Part shown: positions 58,011 through 64,000 of the stretch, one piece after another
Numbering within the stretch: the stretch's first letter is position 1
How the letters are laid out: each line of letters opens with the position of its first letter
Assembly: GCA_934047225.1 (NCBI GenBank)
Contig: OW203987.1
Span: 30,337,501-30,401,500 of the forward strand
Origin: Ypsolopha sequella
Taxonomy: Eukaryota > Arthropoda > Insecta > Lepidoptera > Ypsolophidae
Reading direction: 5' to 3'
DNA length: 64,000 bases
Notes under the pieces: model-generated
Seen by the model: only the letters and a program-made list of their open reading frames with translations
What the model was told of the DNA's origin: nothing
The model's database searches: none
Position numbers and translations under genes: made by a program

Positions 58011-58554
58011 ATAAATATATTAGGTAATGATATATAAACATTTGTAAATCATTTCATCTCTCTGGGCGCAATTAAGCCGTCCTGTTTTTTCTCGCAACTT
58101 ACAATTAGGCGCGTTATTGGGACCTATCCTCGTTGGACCTCAGGAAGATGGGTTTAACACGGCCAATCACAGCGTTGGCAGAACAAAAGGCATTGACGAA
58201 GCCTCACCTCACCAGCGTGATAACGGCATTTCTTTTATTGAACTTTTCAAAGACCACTTTTAAATCAATCAACTTTCAATTGCCCTCTGCTAGATCTGTT
58301 CTTTGCCAAGTTATCCTTCCCGCTACCTTGCTATAGCCATGTACAAAGTACACCACAATTGAGTAACCTTAAGGATATCCTTGCACTGATCGCCGTGTTC
58401 TTGGAGACCACTCTGTAAACAACAACCCTAGAATACCACCCACCTTCCCGTTCACTCTTAGATCTGGTTTTTGTTTAATAAGAGCGGTACCTGCTGAATT
58501 AATTGCAACAGACACATGCTTCTATTTACAAAACAGTTTTACTTAAGTTAAAAA

Positions 58555-58790
58555 TATAAATTTTTAACAACAAAATAAAGTGCCTACCGAATGTTCATTG
58601 CAAAAAAAAGGGGTTTCCGCACATCTCACGACGCTATTTTTTTAAAAGTTAGTATTCCTATATAAGAGAAAGAAAATTAAAAAAGTTTAAGATAAAAAAT
58701 ATCATTTTTAAAACATAAAAAAGTGCCTTCCAAAAAGTAATTGCAAAAAAAAAAATTATGCCGCAGATCTCACGACACCAATTTTTCGAA
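58555..58790. repeat. Diverged tandem duplication, about 160-170-bp period
   Basis: AAAGTGCCTACCGAA, then ATTGCAAAAAAAAGG and CACATCTCACGACGC, recurs as AAAGTGCCTTCCAAA, AATTGCAAAAAAAAAA and CAGATCTCACGACACC. Non-coding. 58800-59760 shows no other feature. Confidence 0.6.
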
Positions 58791-59762
58791 AATATGTATG
58801 CGTATATTAAACTTTGTAAAATGAGCCATATTTCACATATGGCCGCTCAAAAAAAATTTAGTATCCCACCCCTCTATACGAAAAGTTGCATACCCCAAAT
58901 AGCAAAAAGTAATATTTATGGAAATGGTAGGTTTATATTGTGGTGACATTTAATGAGGACAATTTTTTCGTAAATTGACAGATACATTTTTATAGTCTTT
59001 CTGATATCAAGAGATGTATGAAAATTTACAATTTTGACAACTATGAAAAGACGTTATGAAACATTTTTCGTATCTCAATTTTGATAACTGTCAGAAAATC
59101 TACCTAAAAATATACTTTGATTAATTTTAAATTTTTTGTATTCTGTACTTTGCATAAATATAATTACTTAATTAAACATTTTTAAAACGCTATATTTCGA
59201 TCCCTCAGTGGGGTCGTCATCAGAAATAAAAGCCCTAATACGGTATTTTGTAAAAAATATTTTATTTACATATTTTAATTTTTAATATTAGTCTAGATAA
59301 GTTCATTTTAATGTGGTCCATGTTTTTCTTTTGTTTTTTGTGTTTTGTATTTATTTGTTTAGACAACAAAACCTATTTTCTTTCTTCTTTCTTTCTGTAT
59401 TTGATAAAGGTTCCTTTTATACCTTTTAGGCACTGCAGAACCCTAAAAACAGATAAAAAAATAATAATTTCGCTCTGTTCTGACATTTCACATTGAAGAC
59501 TTACAAGTATGTAATGAAGCTCAAAGCAAATTGGCACTCGCATTCATTTAGCACGAAAACAATGCATTCTGCTTACAAAACGGCGATAGGACTCGCCATC
59601 TATTACGATGGCACGTAATAATGGGCCGAGAAATGTGGGTGCGAGCGTTTTCGTGACATATATTCGGGGATTAAGAACTGTCATAGGGACCCGTGACGTG
59701 GTAAAAATTTAATCACCCTGCAATAAATTTTGTACTGAATCACTGGTACACAATATTATTAG

Positions 59763-59838
59763 GAGTACGGGACTCACCGTGTTTGGTTTTTATATTTTCC
59801 CTTTAATATAAAAACCAAACACGGTGAGTCCCGTACTC
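59763..59838. repeat. Perfect hairpin, 34-bp arms, 8-nt loop
   Basis: GAGTACGGGACTCACCGTGT, then TTGGTTTTTATATT (59763-59796), is followed by TTCCCTTT and its exact reverse complement (59805-59838). The mirror extends imperfectly outward through TATTATTAG / ATAATAATG. Confidence 0.95.
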
Positions 59839-60969
59839 ATAATAATGTTTATAAAGACGGTGTAAATTTAAAATCTTATCTGGTACACAATAGTTGGATT
59901 GACCTTCTCGTGTGCTTTCTTTTGCTCTTAAATTTTACTTTTCATTCTTAAATAGATCCAAATACAGTTGCCGGCCTAAGATTTACTCATCATATGGCCT
60001 TTATGTTGAGACTTTATGGATTTTGCTATGGCATAGCAAAGTACTCTATAGTTGCTCTGCTTCGTAGATCGTATGTCGTTGTCAAGGACGCGCACGTGTA
60101 AAACAGTATTTTAACTAATCCCATACTGCAATAAGGTCAAAAGCGGTCTTATAAATACCTACATTATTTGACCGATGTTATGATATTATCGTAGTAGATA
60201 ATGAAAATGAAAATGAAAAATGAAAATGAAAAAAGTTTTATTTATCTTACAATGTTCGTAGGTACATCCAAAATATTAACACTGTCTGTAAATAAAAACA
60301 CAGACTTACATAATTTAGTATTAACTTAAAAGTAGCAGGCATTATTATAAGTGTATATTACATTGTATAGCAAAGGTATTGACATTTTATTATTTCCAAT
60401 GGTCCTCAAACTAGGCAAGCCTGGAACGCGAGGGCCGGTTAAGTATTTTACAGATTTTATTTCGCTCAGTTGCTATCCAAAATACTTTCTTTTTTTTTTT
60501 AGATTTTTAAACCAGTATAAACAAACAACTTAAAACTATAATAAAAATAACTTTATCATATTTACATTAAATAAGCAAATAAATAAATAAGTATAATGTT
60601 GATAAATAGTAAATTAAACAAATATGATATAAAGGTTCAAACAGCCGAAATTCATTTTACTTGTTTTTCTATTGGCAGAAGCAACGTTTCAATTTCATCA
60701 TAGGTTTTAGATTTTAACCATGTTAGGACTTTACTTTTAGTGTCTTTTATTGAGTTTTTTTTTTTAATTACAAAACTTAATCATTTGATTGTAGACATTA
60801 CCCGTGACATAGGAGCAAAAACGATTTGCAAAGTAGGTCTTTGTTCTTGGTACATTGATTTTAAATACACGCTTGCCTATCATATCACTGTAATTAGGGC
60901 TTTTTAGTACTTTTCTTTACTTTAATAATAATACTAATAGCTTGTTTCCATCATCTTCAGTAATAAGTA

Positions 60970-62095
60970 ATGTAACCAGAGGAGTCCCTCAAGGGTCAAT
61001 CCTGGGTCCCTTGCAAAACAACATCAATAATTGTAAATACCACATGTATGCACATGTTGTATAATTATATATTTCCTTTGATCCAGCCAATACTATCTCT
61101 GCTGTAAATGCCCTAAATGAGGACTTAGCTCGAATCAATACATGGTCAGAGGAAAACTCGTTAGTACTTAACCCGACAAAATTCAAATTTTTGATTATGG
61201 GTACGAAAAAGAAGATAGAATCTGTAGAGCGAGAAAATCCTGTAGTTCACATTACTGGCCAGCCATTGCAACGCGTTTTGGAAGTACGAAATCTTGGTGT
61301 CATAATGGATTCAGGACTCATTTTTGGACGACATGTTGCTGAGCTAATTGTTTTAGAGTCGAAACGCTAAAATATTGATCTGTGTGACCCTAACCCCCGG
61401 TTTCTGAAAGGCCAATCAAAGTTAACAGTAGATTAAAAAAACTTTAACCGCAAATAACGGTGAAAATAAAGCACATATGAAGTCTCAATAGTGATGAATC
61501 AATAAATAACTTAGTTAATTTTTGATTTCAATGTAAAATTCCCACTTTTTCTGGCTTAATCCGCAGATAATTATTTTTTAATCTACTGTTAACATTGATT
61601 GGCCTTTCAGAAACCGGGGGTAATTCTCTCAAAGTTAAATTATTGCCTGCTTGTTTTTGAACCTTGTTTACTGGAAATATCTAAACGCGTACTTCAATGA
61701 GTTCAAAATGCTTGTATACGATTTTGTGTGCATGTGCCCCCTGGAACTCATATTAGTCCTTATATTAATGGTGCAAAAATGTTAAACATGAAATCACGAA
61801 GCAAATTGCATTTCGCTTGTGTTGTTTTTGATGTTGTAACAAAACAAATTCCCAAACATTTGTATGAAAAACTTACATGGCTGCGTCAAGGTACGCGTTA
61901 CAATACCCGTGCCAAGGCATACAAGCTTTGAACACCTGAGCATAAAACAGCAGATATCTGGCTACTAAGTGTTGGAATAACCTTCCACCGCCAATAAGGA
62001 ATTCCAAGGCTAAGTCTACTTTTAAAACAGTCCTAAAATTATATTTGTTTCAGGCTCAAATTCAAAATCAAAACCAAATTGTGCCGGTTTAATTT
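60970..62095 (+). pseudogene. Decayed LINE ORF2 (LINE C) split by a miniature element
   Basis: VTRGVPQGSILGPL (motif B), a damaged YADD region, NEDLARINTWSEENSLVLNP, then LQRVLEVRNLGVIMDSGLIF. After the insertion at 61392-61620, HVPPGTHISPYINGAKML, NMKSRSKLHFACVVFDVVTK, LYEKLTWLRQGTRYNTRAKA and a WNNLPPPIRNSKAKSTFKT-type end. It is a Jockey-superfamily element with stops and frame breaks, distinct from LINE A. Confidence 0.8.
61392..61620. mobile_element. Harbinger-like miniature element, 229 bp
   Basis: The termini CCCCCGGTTTCTGAAAGGCC continue as inverted repeats over about 45 bp with a single mismatch in that stretch. TAA at 61389-61391 and 61621-61623 is the target duplication; TWA is typical of PIF/Harbinger. 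It is inserted in LINE C. Confidence 0.85.
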
Positions 62096-62554
62096 AAGAA
62101 TTCTTAAAACACTTAACTGTTTTTTATTTATTATTTTATATATAAATTATTCATTTATTGACGTAAGTATTTTTTAATTTTTTTTTTGTTCTTTTTTTGT
62201 ATTAAATTATATTATTGACCCACTAAAACACATTTTCTTGTAGTGAATTTTTTTGTCTGTAAATTATTAAATTAGTAAATTTTCTTATGTCACACAGAGA
62301 CAATTTTAGTTTCATCATTAAATTTTGTTACATCGCATGTGTCACAACTCGCGGCCCCTGACGGAAGATCAGCGTCACTGTTCTGCTGTGGCATTTTGCT
62401 AAGTCAGAGACCTTTTTGTTGGCTGCATCTTATAAACTACCTCAGGCTGTATAATAGTTTATTGACTAGAGTATTTGGTTTTTTGTAATGGTGTAGCCCT
62501 CAAAATAAACGCCTTTTTTTTCTTTCTTTCTTTCTTTTTATATTACATTATAAT

Positions 62555-63560
62555 ACCACAATTATGCGCTGTGATTGGCCAAATTTATTATAACACTGCT
62601 AGAGAACTAATCACAAACGATAACGGTCTGTCTTTATTTCTTAAGGCCCTTAATACCGCCAAATGGGTACTTTCTAAAGCCTACTCCTCGTTTATGGCCA
62701 AACCAAAAATAATGAAAAAATGTATTATGAATAATCAACTCTTAGACAACATATGCAACAGTTTTCTTTTCCATACCACCAAAAATTCTACATGTTTTTT
62801 TTTTTTTACTGAATGGTGTTTTTTGACCTCAAATTCCCTACTGCTCCTGAGTTGCTTGGCCGATTGAATTCATCTATGCTTTGATAAATAGATAAACTTT
62901 ATAGCTATAAACATAACATATGATTATTCAATCGAGTAATCACGTCCAAGTGAAAAGTATAATTTTCTCCTATTTCGCCCTCTCAAGGACGCAGCGAGCG
63001 TCGTAACAGCCACTTTGCATTGCGCGCTGATATGAACGTTATTTCAATGTCGTTTCCGTTGATATTTGTAGTGACAAATATCGAGCTGCTACTTTGGCGA
63101 TGGTAATCGCCTTAAGCTACATCCTCTTTACTTTTCTCGCTTCTGATTTGTCTCAAGCATGAACTTCATGGTCTCAAGTATATACATTATAATTCCATGG
63201 GCTCAGGAATCATGACATAATAACAAGTTTTATTTTTCTTATTTTTCGTGATACTGTTTTTGATGGTTGTTTATAAAGTATTAAGTTAATATTATAGTAT
63301 AAAGTGTGCAAATAAACATAATAAGACATTCGGATACTCGTGCAAAACTATAACGAAACTCACTTCATTCGATTCGTAAACAATCACTCGTGTCCCAATG
63401 TCTCTGATTGGGACACGTGTGATACGAGTCTGTGACATAATGAGAGCCATTGGGCCTCGAGTGCTTGTTTATTAAATAAACGAAGTGAGTTTCGTAATAG
63501 GCTGCACGGGTGTCCCAAATGCTAATAATGTCTAGTTGGACGGAATAATTATTGACAACC
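62555..63560 (+). repeat. Dispersed repeat family B, copy 2 (occupied TTAA site)
   Basis: The outer parts 62555-62640 and 63116-63560 match 1560-1995 reversed. The right part contains a foldback (about 63355-63495) with ACTCACTTC...GTAAACAA / TTGTTTATT...GAAGTGAGT arms. The 65-codon minus frame in it is not supported as a gene. Confidence 0.65.
62641..63115 (+). mobile_element. TTAA-flanked miniature element family B-ins, copy 2
   Basis: TTAA at 62641-62644 and 63112-63115 flanks 467 bp nearly identical in layout to 13150-13615. It sits inside family B, whose other copy has the uninterrupted CTTAAG. Confidence 0.8.
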
Positions 63561-63564
63561 ATCG

Positions 63565-64000
63565 ATAAAATCTCCTTCGCATAACAGTATTTATAATATT
63601 ACTAGCTGACAATTTATCGAAACATGTGAAAAGGAAAGCGTGGGATTTTTATTCTTTTGCTCCTGTAAGCATAGGAAAGGCTCTTAGCTGTCCAGCCTCA
63701 TTTTCGGTTATAATATGTGCTAGCCCTTATTGAAGGTGATCTGTGAGAGCTTTCGAGGCAGCATGGGAGTGTTACTTTTGCCTAGCGTAAAGCAAAAGAA
63801 GAAATATTAGTCGCTGATCGGTGGGTCTACCGCGCAATTCTCATTTTCATCAACATCAACTTGAGATTGAAATTTGACGTGCGTGCGACGACGCCCGCCT
63901 AACATGCCATCTCTTTTGCACGCGTTGAATTTCGCATGCATTTGCTTGAAGTTGATACAAATGACAATTACGCGGTAGAGCCCCGGGTATCTTAGCGATG
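63565..64000. other. Right edge, nothing recognised
   Basis: I see no open frame or repeat that I can place here. Confidence 0.4.

Overview
The window is AT-rich eukaryotic DNA, almost certainly from a moth or butterfly. The evidence is short-exon GT-AG gene structure, two tRNA-derived SINE families, miniature DNA elements with TTAA target duplications (piggyBac-type), a mariner, several decayed non-LTR retrotransposons, and an RTE-type 3' end ending in a (ATGG)n-like tail of a kind familiar from Lepidoptera. Species cannot be named from the sequence alone.

Only one host gene is visible: the 3' half of a neuroligin on the + strand. Five exons (2101-2313, 5874-6012, 16336-16487, 16733-16891, 17216-18068) join in frame to at least 504 residues: the C-terminal part of the cholinesterase-like adhesion domain, a Ser/Thr-rich stalk, one membrane helix and a cytoplasmic tail. 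The upstream exons lie left of the window.

The most unusual structure is at the end of the first exon. The last 93 bp of the exon plus the first 16 bp of the intron form a 109-bp unit repeated exactly 26 times (2221-5054). The intron therefore opens with 26 consecutive copies of the same strong 5' splice site. Only the first donor keeps the reading frame.

The rest is intron and a ~45-kb downstream region with no supported host gene. Left edge (1-2100): a 317-bp-arm palindrome carrying a TATA-like box and a hammerhead-ribozyme-like core, then a TTAA-flanked miniature element. Intron 2 (6013-16335): SINE pieces, miniature elements and a near-perfect 40-bp minisatellite. 20-38 kb: SINEs, a piggyBac-like miniature element with CCCTAGAA ends, a broken mariner, and minisatellites of 33, 31, 21 and 42 bp. 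The 33-, 21- and 42-bp arrays each appear to have grown from inside a copy of one SINE family (box B, box A and body). 42-62 kb: at least six decayed non-LTR fragments, one split by a solo LTR with perfect 5-bp target duplication and another split by a Harbinger-like miniature element. Two occupied/empty site pairs inside the window (mariner; TTAA element) document transposition directly.

Limits: repeat family names are by structure and recalled consensus only, and coordinates of diverged repeat edges are approximate.
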